Below, one piece after another: positions 16,164 through 24,633 of a stretch of 64,000 bases of DNA. The stretch is from Candidatus Omnitrophota bacterium (GTDB lineage: Bacteria; Omnitrophota; Gorgyraeia; 2-01-FULL-45-10). Where the stretch lies: contig JBAZKM010000002.1 of NCBI GenBank assembly GCA_041650805.1, forward strand, positions 1 to 64,000, given 5' to 3'. Position 1 is the stretch's first letter. Each line of letters starts with the position of its first letter. Below the pieces are notes generated by a model that ran no database searches, was not told where the DNA came from, and saw nothing but the letters and a program-made list of their open reading frames with translations. A program made the translations under genes and the position numbers.

Positions 16164-17678
16164 TTAATCCCTTTGCCATACAGGACGGTGGGTCAACTCG
16201 TCCTCTTCGATGGTAAATTTAAATGTGACTATATTATCTTCGTATCCCGGGGGTAGGCCCAGGGGAAGCTGGCCTGAGTCCGTCCAGTCGATAGAACCCT
16301 TGTTCAGGTCCCGGTTCAGAAGTCCGGGAATAGGCAGGACCGTATCTACATATATATTGCCTTCGGAAAATATGGTGCCGTCGGTCCTACCGCCGTAGTA
16401 CGCATTAAAATCGTCATGCGCATAGATCACCACATCCCCGCGGACGCCGCCGAATGCCCTGACACCGCCGGTCTCGACATCGCCGTAGGCGATCAGGGAG
16501 AGCACGTCATCGGTGCCGTTAGTCGGCTGGACTATCGTAATATTTTCCATCGAAATGACCGCGTGGTCTATGTCCGCACCCCACCAGGACGTATCGCTGA
16601 ATAATATGTCAGCATTACCGTCGATAAATATGATAGAGGTGCCCTCCGGCACTGTCCAGGGTCCGAATGATTGATCGCCCGAATAATAATTCGCCTCCCC
16701 CGGCCCTATGCCGAGGCCGAACTTGTTCAGCTCGAACGTATAGTATGTATAAAAGGCATCGCTTGAGTCGATCGAGCCGATATAGCTTGAGGGCCTATTC
16801 GACGCCACAGGATAAGTGTCGTTGGTGTTGAATAGCGCGAGCTTCGCTAACTTGACGATGCGGTCCGGGTCGCTCTCCAGCACATCCGCATCCGTTATAC
16901 TGCCATCGCCGTTCGTGTCCGTTATGCCCAGGTCGTCGGGAGGCGTGACCTGGCCGTCGCCGTTCAGGTCCTGGAGATATGAATGGGTCGGGTCTCCGCT
17001 ATCGCTGACGGTGTAAAATGGCGCCTTCTGATATAGCTCCAGCTCTCCGCTTGAAGCGTTGACGGCGTACCCGTACCAGAAGGAGATCGGCTGGAATGAC
17101 TGGTTTTCAAAGATATCACCGGTGACCTTCACATAGCTGTTCTTTGTGATCGTCGATCCGCTCTCGAGCGGCCCCTCTGCCCTGACCCATGACTTCAGGA
17201 AGCCGAGTAAACTCCTTCCGTACAGTTCCATGGCCGCGATCGAGCCGAGAGGGATGGCGCTCTGGAAATCGAGCAAATAGTAGTACTGCACGGTGACCCG
17301 CGCCGTCTTGCCGTTCACGGTGCCTGTGGCCATTATACCGAACTCATCGCCGTCCACCCTGTCCCCGGCGGCGGTAAAAGAACCGACGACAATATCGCCG
17401 CTTGCGGTAGGGACCTGGATATTGCCGCTTATGGGCTGGAAGAGGGTATTCCATGTCATCGTCTCATCACCCCTTGAGCAGAGGTTAAGGTACATGAGCT
17501 CGGCCCCGGACTTCGCTACTAAATACGCCTGGTCCTGGTCGCTCGTCGCCTTCGTCTGGAGGACCTCGCCGCATCCTATATTTATTATCGCCCACGCTAC
17601 AAGTATGATGACGGCCAGGAACGCGCCTACTATTATTATGACGAAACCTCTATTCCTCATATTCGGATGCACTCTCAT
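16164..17678 (-). CDS. PilX-like large minor pilin protein with two calcium-binding loops
   Basis: The 504-residue protein has a basic start and one N-terminal hydrophobic helix (about 12-34: GFVIIIVGAFLAVIILVAWA), as in PilX-type minor components, though the Glu at +5 is missing. Its large periplasmic part holds two dockerin-type EF-hand loops: D-L-N-G-D-G at 237-242 ending D248/D249, and D-T-N-G-D-G at 254-259 ending D265. These bind calcium in known proteins. The rest is beta-rich and Gly/Asp-rich. It overlaps the PilW-like gene by four bases. The gene is placed where pilX usually lies (V-W-X order), and may act at the pilus tip. Confidence 0.8.
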   Translation of the reverse strand: MRVHPNMRNRGFVIIIVGAFLAVIILVAWAIINIGCGEVLQTKATSDQDQAYLVAKSGAELMYLNLCSRGDETMTWNTLFQPISGNIQVPTASGDIVVGSFTAAGDRVDGDEFGIMATGTVNGKTARVTVQYYYLLDFQSAIPLGSIAAMELYGRSLLGFLKSWVRAEGPLESGSTITKNSYVKVTGDIFENQSFQPISFWYGYAVNASSGELELYQKAPFYTVSDSGDPTHSYLQDLNGDGQVTPPDDLGITDTNGDGSITDADVLESDPDRIVKLAKLALFNTNDTYPVASNRPSSYIGSIDSSDAFYTYYTFELNKFGLGIGPGEANYYSGDQSFGPWTVPEGTSIIFIDGNADILFSDTSWWGADIDHAVISMENITIVQPTNGTDDVLSLIAYGDVETGGVRAFGGVRGDVVIYAHDDFNAYYGGRTDGTIFSEGNIYVDTVLPIPGLLNRDLNKGSIDWTDSGQLPLGLPPGYEDNIVTFKFTIEEDELTHRPVWQRD

Positions 17679-18295
17679 AAGTTATCCAGGTGTACCGTAT
17701 CGCTGTACTCTACCTTTATGTGATAAGGCACCCCCCTGGTGCCTATTACATCCTTCTCTACGGTGGCGGTCACTTTAATTATATCGTCGTGGACCGTCGC
17801 CGTCCCTGTGCCGCCGAAGTCCTCGGACAGCTTTTCGAACTTCAGGCCCGTAAGACCGGATGTCGAGTTTATCTTGTAGAGGGTATTCGCATTGTCCCTA
17901 TAGTAAACCGCGTTCTGTGCCGTATCCAGGTAGAAAGCCCTGACGTGTGAAGTGCCCCCGTCCTGCAGCAGGTCGAAATCTATCTCCCTGCCTTCCTGGA
18001 GCGACGGGATATCGTACGAAGTCGCCCACATGATACCGTTCCGCCTGGCATGCGTCGAAGTCCCTATCGTGGTGACGCCTGCTGTGGGATCGGCGGTGCC
18101 CTCCACTATGGACATCAGGGCCAGGCGCGCAACGCGCTCTGCCTCTATAACGGGAAGCGTCTCGTGCCACCACTTCCAGGTCATGATGAATATTCCCCAT
18201 GCGCCCGCGAAGACATAAAGGGCTATCATCGAGGCCGTCATGACCTCTATGAGGGTGAAGCCCCGCTGCCGGGAACTACGGATGGCGCGCGACAT
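17675..18295 (-). CDS. PilW/GspJ-like minor pilin
   Basis: A type III signal peptide is clear: S-S-R-Q-R-G then F-T-L-I-E-V-M-T-A-S, with Glu at +5 after the Gly-Phe cleavage site, and a hydrophobic helix. The rest is a beta-rich minor pilin domain of about 190 residues with the INSTSGLTGLKFEKLS region often seen in GspJ/PilW. I choose the ATG at 18295; a GTG at 18301 and a TTG at 18322 are also open in frame, and AGAGG lies near the GTG. The gene overlaps the PilV-like gene before it and the PilX-like gene after it. Confidence 0.85.
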   Translation of the reverse strand: MSRAIRSSRQRGFTLIEVMTASMIALYVFAGAWGIFIMTWKWWHETLPVIEAERVARLALMSIVEGTADPTAGVTTIGTSTHARRNGIMWATSYDIPSLQEGREIDFDLLQDGGTSHVRAFYLDTAQNAVYYRDNANTLYKINSTSGLTGLKFEKLSEDFGGTGTATVHDDIIKVTATVEKDVIGTRGVPYHIKVEYSDTVHLDNL

Positions 18296-18782
18296 ATACA
18301 CTCGACCTCTCTCTGCAGACAAAACCCTGCCCCCTGCCGAAAAAATCTTCGTTCCACTGGATATTGAACCCTATGATCTTGTAATTGTAAGCTCCCTCCC
18401 GGTAATAATAGAGCTCGCCCGAGGCGTCTTCGAGATTGCGCGGGAAGTAGGGCTCCGCGGTCACCGTGCCGGTGAGGTCATCGGAAGTGTCGACCGTGCC
18501 GCGGTCGTCTATCGTGACGGTGATAGGGTCAGGATTGGTGCCGTCAGTCGATACGACGAGCGGATTGGCGAAACCGTCGCCGTCGCTCACACCATCGTAG
18601 CCGTATGCCAGCTCGTAGTCGATATAGGACCTCAGGATATTCATCGCGGAGACCCTGTGCCTTGCATGGGCGGTGCTGAGCTTTGATACAAAAAATGCGC
18701 CCAGGATGCTGCACAGGAGGATGCTCAACAGGACGATGCTCGTAAGGGTCTCTACCAGGGTAACGCCTCTACTATTCTTCAC
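18276..18782 (-). CDS. PilV/GspI-like minor pilin
   Basis: 168 residues with a prepilin start (N-S-R-G then V-T-L-V-E-T-L-T-S-I-V-L-L), where Val replaces Phe at +1 and Glu is at +5. The helix is followed by a short helical part and an Asp/Gly-rich beta region. This is the size and style of PilV/GspI, which seeds pilus assembly together with PilW and PilX. It starts 3 bases after the preceding prepilin stop, in the V-W-X order. Confidence 0.82.
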   Translation of the reverse strand: MKNSRGVTLVETLTSIVLLSILLCSILGAFFVSKLSTAHARHRVSAMNILRSYIDYELAYGYDGVSDGDGFANPLVVSTDGTNPDPITVTIDDRGTVDTSDDLTGTVTAEPYFPRNLEDASGELYYYREGAYNYKIIGFNIQWNEDFFGRGQGFVCRERSSVYVARHP

Positions 18783-18785
18783 CGC

Positions 18786-19136
18786 TCACTCCGCCAATTT
18801 GTGCCCTTCACCCTCTTCCAGACTGCAAGTCACCTGCGGCTTGCTCCCCACCTCATGCAGCGCATAGGTGCCGCCCGAAGGGCATGTCAGCCTAGCAGTA
18901 TTCTTGATGTAATTGTATACGTCATCGGTGGGCATCGTACCGTCGGATATGTTATGTTCTATGGCCCACTGGTCGATGGCCGCGTCTATCTGTTTGAGAT
19001 TATTGATGCATACGGTCTTCCTGGATGAGAAGCGCGTCTTAGCGTACTGGGGGAGGCCTATAGAGAGAAGGATAGCGATAACCGCCACCGCGATTATCAC
19101 TTCGACCAATGTAAATGCCTTTCGGTTCATCATCAT
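18786..19136 (-). CDS. Small type IV prepilin (minor)
   Basis: 116 residues. The prepilin signal M-M-M-N-R-K-A then F-T-L-V-E-V-I-I-A-V lacks the usual Gly at -1 (Ala instead), which prepilin peptidases tolerate. A helix and a short domain follow (NNLKQIDAAIDQWA, then CPSGGTY), with Cys residues that could form a disulfide. This C-P-x-G-G-T-Y end is common in short pseudopilins. It opens the transcript that runs through pilV-W-X to pilQ, with a candidate promoter at 19173-19201. Confidence 0.9.
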   Translation of the reverse strand: MMMNRKAFTLVEVIIAVAVIAILLSIGLPQYAKTRFSSRKTVCINNLKQIDAAIDQWAIEHNISDGTMPTDDVYNYIKNTARLTCPSGGTYALHEVGSKPQVTCSLEEGEGHKLAE

Positions 19137-19172
19137 TATGTAATATAATATAATTACGCTATATTTTATATA

Positions 19173-19201
19173 AACTTATCATAAATCGCGGGGTTTGTCA
19201 A
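19173..19201 (-). promoter_or_regulatory. Candidate promoter of the minor pilin-pilMNOPQ unit
   Basis: -35 TTGACA (19196-19201) overlaps the stop of the membrane protein gene. At 17 bases the -10 is a poor TAAGTT (19173-19178). The following 35 bases are very AT-rich. The -35 is convincing, the -10 is not. Confidence 0.45.
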
Positions 19202-20646
19202 GGTTCCCGGTGCGGCGTACGCCCTATCCATATATCGGATGCCGCATAGTGCCACTCAAGGCCGGGGATCTTCGGCTCCTCCCCTGACGGGCGCCTCAGG
19301 ATCAGGCGGTCCTCCGGGGCCATCTTCCTGACCCAGGGCTCGAACGACTGGTATGCCCCGTAATTCCACTGTATCTTCCTGAATACCGCAAGGTCTTCGG
19401 CCGGCATCAGGGCCGCTTCGAAACCGAGTATATATCTCCACGGAGCGCGCGGATTTTTAAAGAAGGTGTCGTAAAATATCACCATGCTGTCGCTATATAC
19501 TATCCCGCCCGGGCCCGGAAGCCATTCTGCCTGGGAGGGGTCATCCTGTGAAAGGTACTCGGTATCCAGGTTATGGGTCCACCGGCCTCCGGCGTCGTTT
19601 GTGACCGCAAGATATAAGACGGAGACCAGCGCGACCGCCAGGACTATCCTCCGCACAGAATATCGCCTCATCGACGTCCTGAAGACGTCTTCGAACTCCC
19701 ACGCTATCCACACCGCGAGGGCCGGCATACCCCAATCGAACCAGAAGCGCCTGACCGCAAAACCCAATACCCACCCGGAAAGAGCCAATATGAAGACGGG
19801 GTTGTCCAGGACGTTCCTGTTCCATCTCCCGCGCACGGCACGCCATCCCATCATGCCGATGACCGCCGCCGCGGTGAGACCATCGCCGTTAAACGGCTGG
19901 AACTCTCCTACGAGCAGCCTGGTCGGCGTATTATCTCCGAGAGAGAGGACCAGGTGGACGAGATTCTGTTTAAGGAAGAGGTACGGGTGCCCGGTTAGGA
20001 GCGCGCCGCCGATCACTCCGCACGCGACCGATAAGGCAAGCGCCCTGCCTATCCTCCACTCGCGCGCGGCAAAATACGCGGCCACCGGGAGCGCGAACAG
20101 GTACCAGCTACCGTGTATCCATGTCGCAAGCGCTACAAGTATAGCGATAAGCGCCATGGCCGGCAGGAGACCGGTCTTCTTTGATCTCATCGACGGCCAC
20201 ATGAGGGAGAGCAGAAGGACTACGGCCATGCTGAATATATACGGCCTGCCGAACAAGAGCCGCTCTATCAGCCAGACATCCGTCACCGCAAATATGAGAA
20301 ATGCGGCAGGCCATGCCTCCGGCCTTTCCAGTCCGAAAACGGGGATGAATGTAAAGAGCACGAAGAGTATAAATACGGAAAAGACGACGAGCCCCGCCGG
20401 GGCCCACCCGGTAAAATCATGGACGACGCCCAGTATGGCATGCCATCCGGGGTGGTTATCCACCATATGCGCATCGCGCAGGACAAGTATCTCATCCCAT
20501 CCCTTGCCGGAGACGGCCTTGGCCGCATGGCGGAGAGCGTCATCGTAAGGCAGGAAACCGTGCGCTATGACCTTTAAAACGATTAGCGACACACCGATAA
20601 GCACGATACAGAGAACGGCGAGCGGGACATAACGCGAGGTCTTCAC
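19198..20646 (-). CDS. Multi-pass membrane protein, GT-C glycosyltransferase-like
   Basis: 482 residues with roughly ten membrane helices and a C-terminal soluble part of about 140 residues. After the first helix comes a periplasmic loop with P-Y-D-D-A-L-R-H, an acidic pair in the place where GT-C enzymes (lipid-linked sugar users) carry their catalytic Asp/Glu. It overlaps the prepilin gene before it by four bases and is followed by another prepilin. This setting suggests modification of pilins with sugar, as PilO/PglL-type enzymes do, but no Wzy_C domain is evident. The function is inferred from fold style and context only. Confidence 0.75.
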   Translation of the reverse strand: MKTSRYVPLAVLCIVLIGVSLIVLKVIAHGFLPYDDALRHAAKAVSGKGWDEILVLRDAHMVDNHPGWHAILGVVHDFTGWAPAGLVVFSVFILFVLFTFIPVFGLERPEAWPAAFLIFAVTDVWLIERLLFGRPYIFSMAVVLLLSLMWPSMRSKKTGLLPAMALIAILVALATWIHGSWYLFALPVAAYFAAREWRIGRALALSVACGVIGGALLTGHPYLFLKQNLVHLVLSLGDNTPTRLLVGEFQPFNGDGLTAAAVIGMMGWRAVRGRWNRNVLDNPVFILALSGWVLGFAVRRFWFDWGMPALAVWIAWEFEDVFRTSMRRYSVRRIVLAVALVSVLYLAVTNDAGGRWTHNLDTEYLSQDDPSQAEWLPGPGGIVYSDSMVIFYDTFFKNPRAPWRYILGFEAALMPAEDLAVFRKIQWNYGAYQSFEPWVRKMAPEDRLILRRPSGEEPKIPGLEWHYAASDIWIGRTPHREP

Positions 20647-20975
20647 AGGGTATGTTCGTTGAGATTACCGGGACAGGCAGGCACTGTATTCACCGCCACC
20701 GTGTCGTACGTCACCCCTTTGCAGCTGGGCCACTTCCTTATATAATCCGGCACGATGTCGGAAGTCGCGGGCGTATCAGAGTCGGTCTTATCGTTGGTGA
20801 TCGCCCATACCTGTATGGCGCCCTGGATCTGCTTCAGGTTCTCGATGCATGCGTTCTTCTCCGCGACCTCCCTTGCCTTGATAAAATTAGGGATCGCTAT
20901 CGCCGCCAACAGACCGATGATGGCAACGACTATCATTATTTCTACGAGCGTAAAGCCGCTGTTATGTATCTTCAT
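20643..20975 (-). CDS. Type IV prepilin, second copy
   Basis: 110 residues. The leader M-K-I-H-N-S-G and the helix F-T-L-V-E-I-M-I-V-V-A-I-I-G-L-L-A-A are like pilA. The first half is nearly the same as pilA in protein and in DNA (38 identical bases in the helix region), while the C-terminal part differs. Both end with a conserved C-P-G/N-N-L-N-x-H-T-L. It lies after the pilA terminator with no room for its own promoter, so expression must come from read-through. A minor pilin or alternative subunit is likely. Confidence 0.92.
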   Translation of the reverse strand: MKIHNSGFTLVEIMIVVAIIGLLAAIAIPNFIKAREVAEKNACIENLKQIQGAIQVWAITNDKTDSDTPATSDIVPDYIRKWPSCKGVTYDTVAVNTVPACPGNLNEHTL

Positions 20976-20988
20976 ATAAGGCCTCTAC

Positions 20989-21021
20989 AAAAAACCCCGC
21001 ACGCTTTTGAGGCGTGCGGGG
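20989..21021 (-). terminator. Intrinsic terminator after pilA
   Basis: A perfect 10-bp GC-rich stem (CCCCGCACGC with GCGTGCGGGG, 20995-21004 and 21012-21021) with a 7-base loop is followed on the minus strand by six T residues (20989-20994). Confidence 0.93.
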
Positions 21022-21056
21022 CCAAAACTACCAGCCATTCCCAACTCCATACGCTT

Positions 21057-21401
21057 TTATAGCGTGTGGCCGTTTAGGTTGTTCGGGCAAACAGGGTCAG
21101 CGTTAACTGTCTGCGGGGACGCATAAGCCGTTCCCTTGCACTTCGGCCATGCCTTCATGTATCCTGTCGTGGCATTGGTCAAATCAGCTGATCCCACAGT
21201 ATCTGACGCCGATTTCGCGTTATCGATCGCCCAGACCTGTACCGCACCCTGAACCTGCTTCAGGTTTGCAATACATGCATTCTTCTCTGCGGTCTCCCTG
21301 GCCTTGATGAAGTTCGGTATGGCTATAGCCGCCAATAAACCGATAATGGCAACGACTATCATTATTTCTACGAGCGTAAAGCCTCTTTTCTTCATCTTCA
21401 T
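21057..21401 (-). CDS. pilA: Major type IV prepilin (PilA-like)
   Basis: 114 residues. The type III leader M-K-M-K-K-R-G is followed by F-T-L-V-E-I-M-I-V-V, with Glu at +5. The helix continues with NFIKARETAEKNACIANLKQ, and a small globular domain ends CPNNLNGHTL. Three Cys residues are present. It has its own strong promoter, a leader of about 210 bases, a good ribosome binding site (GGAAGGTGA) and a strong terminator, as expected for the abundant shaft subunit. This expression set-up is why I call it the major pilin; the alternative is a GspG-like pseudopilin. Confidence 0.92.
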   Translation of the reverse strand: MKMKKRGFTLVEIMIVVAIIGLLAAIAIPNFIKARETAEKNACIANLKQVQGAVQVWAIDNAKSASDTVGSADLTNATTGYMKAWPKCKGTAYASPQTVNADPVCPNNLNGHTL

Positions 21402-21615
21402 ATATGGTCACCTTCCTTTCCCCCAAAATTGGGATCTTTTTTAACTACCAAGGTCTTTTAGAGAATATGTACAATAAAAAATCTCTAATCAGACCTTTTT
21501 CTTCTCTCCCTATTCTACACTTCGAAGGTCCAGTCAGAGATTCGTCCTGCAGTTGAGCTTTTCAATTTATATATAATACCTTTTTATTCTATCAACTATC
21601 TCTTCCGGTCCTTCT
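21402..21615 (-). promoter_or_regulatory. Long structured pilA leader
   Basis: About 210 bases of non-coding RNA leader are predicted. Two hairpins are visible: AAGGTCT-ga-TTAGAGA paired with TCTCTAA-a-AGACCTT (about 21447-21503), and CCCAATTTTGGG just before the ribosome binding site. The second could cover or expose translation initiation. No match to the known c-di-GMP riboswitch cores was seen. Confidence 0.5.
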
Positions 21616-21621
21616 ATACTA

Positions 21622-21650
21622 AGTATACCCTACTATTCGGCAATTGTCAA
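21622..21650 (-). promoter_or_regulatory. pilA promoter
   Basis: -35 TTGACA (21645-21650), exactly 17 bases, -10 TATACT (21622-21627). This is a near-consensus sigma-70 promoter. Confidence 0.88.
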
Positions 21651-21679
21651 GGCCACCTGCCGGACTAAAGGACCGCCCC

Positions 21680-22900
21680 CTAGCCGCCCATTATGGACGT
21701 AACCTTGAATATGGGCAGGAACATACATATGACTATAGAGCCGATGACTATTCCCAGGAACGCTATGATGAGCGGTTCTATCATGCTCGTCAGGCCGCTC
21801 ACGGCGGCGTCTACCTGTTCGTCATAAAAATCGGCTATTTTGGACAACATCTTCTCGAGCTGCCCGGATTGCTCGCCTACCGATACCATCCTGACGACCA
21901 TCGGGGGGAATATCTTGGACTTCGCGAGCGGTTCGGCGACGTTCTCCCCTTCCCTTACGTTCGTACGGACATTCTCGACCGCTATCTCAACGGCCTTGTT
22001 CCCGGCCGTCTTGGCCACTATCTCAAGGGACGCCAGGATCGGGACACCGCTCTTTATAAGGGTGGAGAGCGTCCTGGTGAACTTGCTGATAGCCACCTTT
22101 TTGAAGAGTATGCCGAAGAGGGGCATCTTGAGCAGGAAAGAGTCAAACTGCAGTTTCCCTTTTTCCGTCTTTATATAACGCGCGAAGAGGATGCCTATCG
22201 CCACGATACCTACAACGGCAAGAAGGAAATACTTCTGGAGAAAGTCGCTTATCGTGATAAGCACCATAGTGGGTTTGGGAAGTTCGGCCCCAAAACCGGT
22301 GAATATGTTCTTGAAGACGGGTATCACCTTGAGAAGCAAAAGGAGCGTTATGCCGAGCGCCATACTGCTCACTACGGCCGGGTAGACAAGCGCCGACTGG
22401 ACCTTCTTCTGGAGGGCGCTCGTCTTCTCCAGGTACGAAGCAAGCCGGTCCAGTATCTCATCGAGCATACCGCTAGATTCGCCGGCCCTCACCATGTTCA
22501 CGAAGAGCGGCGAGAAGACCTTCTTGTGCTTGCCTATGGCATCGGAGAGGTTGGACCCTGTCTCGACATCGTTCCGGATCTTTATTATGACCTCCTGGAA
22601 GCTCTTGTTCTCAAGCTGTTCCCCGAGTATATCGAGCGCACCCACCAGGGGGATGCCGGCATCGACCATGGTAGCGAGCTGGCGGGAGAATACGACAAGG
22701 TCATCCAGTTTTATCTTCTTCTTCTGCATCGACGCGAACGCCGAGGAGAAAGAGAATTTAGGCAGCGCCTCGCTCACCGACACGATGATCAGGTCCTGCT
22801 TCCGGAGCTCCTCCACCGCCGCGTTCCTGTCATTCGCCTCGAGAGCGCCGGCTACATTGTTGCCTGACTGGTCCTTGGCTACGTATTTAAAATTTGCCAT
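21680..22900 (-). CDS. pilC: PilC inner-membrane platform protein
   Basis: PilC (GspF family) is the membrane platform on which PilB and PilT act. The 406 residues contain two repeats of the T2SSF domain, each with the typical F-x-R-x-L-x-x-x-x-x-x-G-x-P/I motif (FSRQLATMVDAGIPLVGALDIL; FTRTLSTLIKSGVPILASLEI), and three to four membrane helices. The last helix is near the C-terminus (PLIIAFLGIVIGSIVICMFL). It follows pilB by four bases. Confidence 0.96.
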   Translation of the reverse strand: MANFKYVAKDQSGNNVAGALEANDRNAAVEELRKQDLIIVSVSEALPKFSFSSAFASMQKKKIKLDDLVVFSRQLATMVDAGIPLVGALDILGEQLENKSFQEVIIKIRNDVETGSNLSDAIGKHKKVFSPLFVNMVRAGESSGMLDEILDRLASYLEKTSALQKKVQSALVYPAVVSSMALGITLLLLLKVIPVFKNIFTGFGAELPKPTMVLITISDFLQKYFLLAVVGIVAIGILFARYIKTEKGKLQFDSFLLKMPLFGILFKKVAISKFTRTLSTLIKSGVPILASLEIVAKTAGNKAVEIAVENVRTNVREGENVAEPLAKSKIFPPMVVRMVSVGEQSGQLEKMLSKIADFYDEQVDAAVSGLTSMIEPLIIAFLGIVIGSIVICMFLPIFKVTSIMGG

Positions 22901-22904
22901 CTAT

Positions 22905-24629
22905 CTAATCCTCCGAAGTTACCCTCAGCACTTCTTCAAGCGTAACAACGCCGTTAACGAAATTCTCCACGGCATTGTGCCATAGAGTCAGCATATTCTG
23001 TTCCTTCAGCGCATAATCTTTTATCTCGTCGCTCGATGCCTTCCTCACCACCATGTCCCGTAATTTGTCGTCTATCAGGAGCGCCTCGAGGATGCCGATA
23101 CGGCCGTAGTACCCGGTATTATTGCACCTCTGGCATCCTTTGCCCCTGAAGAATACGTGCATCCCTTTTTTACCGAACTCTTCCGGCTTGATGCCGACCC
23201 TGTCCAGGACGTTCTTCGGTATCTCTATCTCTTCTTTGCAGTTCGTGCACGTCTTTCTCATCAGCCGCTGCGCCGCCGTCAGGACGAGGCTCGACCCTAC
23301 AAGGAACGGCTCCACCCCCATATCGATCAGGCGGGTGATGGCGCTGGGGGCATCATTGGTATGGAGGCTGCTAAGTATGAGCTGACCCGTGAGCGACGCC
23401 TTTATGGCTATGTCCGCCGTCTCAAAATCCCGTATCTCTCCTACCATGATCACGTCGGGGCTCTGCCTGAGGACCGATTTGAGGCCGTTGGCGAAGGTGA
23501 GTCCTATGTCGGGCTTGACCGGCATCTGCGTGATCCCTTCAAGTTCGTACTCGACAGGGTCCTCCAGGGTTATGATATTCCTTTCCGGCTTGTTCAGCTG
23601 ATTGATGATAGAATAGAGCGTCGTCGATTTGCCGCTCCCGGTCGGCCCCGTCAGGAGGATCATGCCGTAAGGCCGTTCCAGCGCGGCCCTGAACGTGGAG
23701 AGCGGCCCGGGCAGGAAACCGAGCCGGTCCAGGCCTATGCTCAGGTTAGATTTGTCAAGGACCCTCAGGACCACCTTGCCGCCGAAGACGATAGGAAGCA
23801 CCGAGACCCTGAAGTCGATCTGTTTGCCCTCGAAGCTTATCATGAAACGGCCGTCCTGCGGGACGCGCGTCTCGGTGATGTCGAGTTTCGACATTATCTT
23901 GATACGGGCTATGACGGCGTTCTGGTTCCTTTTCGGAAGCGTCATGGCTTCGCGGAGCGTGCCGTCTATGCGGTACCTGACCCTGAGCTGTCTTTCGCAC
24001 GGCTCTATGTGTATATCGCTGGCCCTGCGCTTCAGCGCTTCGTTAAGGATGAGGCTGACCACCTTGACGATAGGCGCCTTCTGGCTCTCCTCGGTCACCT
24101 CGCTTATGTCGAGCTCGTCCTCCTCGAAGAACTCCATATCCTCGGCGCCCTCCGTCTCCGCGAGCATCTTCGAGATCTCCTGCGCGTGAAGGCCGCCGCC
24201 GTAGTAGGCATTGATCGCCTCCCGTATGTCGTTCTCGGTGGCGATGACCGGGTCGATCTTGTAACTGGTGAGCATCTTCACATCGTCCATCGCGAATATA
24301 TTGAGCGGATCGGACATCGCAACGGTCAATATGGTCCCCAGCCGGGATATGGGTATCATAAGATACTGCCGCGCGACCTTTTCGGGCATCAGGGCCAGGA
24401 CCTCTTTGGTTATCTTATACTTGGTCAGGTCTATAGGCGGGATATTCAGGTGGTGGCTCATGACTATCATGAGGTCTTTCTGGGATATGAAGCCTCGGTC
24501 GACGAGCACCTTTCCGAGGCTGCCGCCCGACTTCTTCTGTATCTCGAGCCCCTTCTCAAGGTCCTTCTCTTTTACGAGCTTCCCTTTTATGAGTATGTCG
24601 ACAAGTTTATCTTTGAATGATTCGTTCAT
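22905..24629 (-). CDS. pilB: PilB-type pilus extension ATPase, copy 1
   Basis: 574 residues. An N-terminal MshEN (GspE N) domain (about 5-150) is followed by a hexameric ATPase core with Walker A GPTGSGKST, an Asp box, Walker B (DVIMVGEIRD), the His box (LSSLHTNDA), and a zinc-binding CxxC pair (CTNC, then CQRC). MshEN domains of this kind bind c-di-GMP in MshE and several PilB proteins. It is followed by pilC. Having a second, very similar ATPase gene just upstream suggests a duplication; the two may form a mixed ring or serve different pili. Confidence 0.95.
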   Translation of the reverse strand: MNESFKDKLVDILIKGKLVKEKDLEKGLEIQKKSGGSLGKVLVDRGFISQKDLMIVMSHHLNIPPIDLTKYKITKEVLALMPEKVARQYLMIPISRLGTILTVAMSDPLNIFAMDDVKMLTSYKIDPVIATENDIREAINAYYGGGLHAQEISKMLAETEGAEDMEFFEEDELDISEVTEESQKAPIVKVVSLILNEALKRRASDIHIEPCERQLRVRYRIDGTLREAMTLPKRNQNAVIARIKIMSKLDITETRVPQDGRFMISFEGKQIDFRVSVLPIVFGGKVVLRVLDKSNLSIGLDRLGFLPGPLSTFRAALERPYGMILLTGPTGSGKSTTLYSIINQLNKPERNIITLEDPVEYELEGITQMPVKPDIGLTFANGLKSVLRQSPDVIMVGEIRDFETADIAIKASLTGQLILSSLHTNDAPSAITRLIDMGVEPFLVGSSLVLTAAQRLMRKTCTNCKEEIEIPKNVLDRVGIKPEEFGKKGMHVFFRGKGCQRCNNTGYYGRIGILEALLIDDKLRDMVVRKASSDEIKDYALKEQNMLTLWHNAVENFVNGVVTLEEVLRVTSED

Positions 24630-24633
24630 CCGA

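Noticed and set aside
21402..21615. c-di-GMP riboswitch in the pilA leader
   Set aside because: The conserved core of the known classes was not found; only simple hairpins were seen.
21644..22867. A 407-codon open frame on the plus strand opposite pilC
   Set aside because: It is the mirror of a real gene. The strong codon bias of the minus-strand genes leaves few stops in one opposite frame. The same holds for long plus-strand frames at 23157-24620, 24268-25524, 25561-26679, 8996-10066 and 5301-6305.
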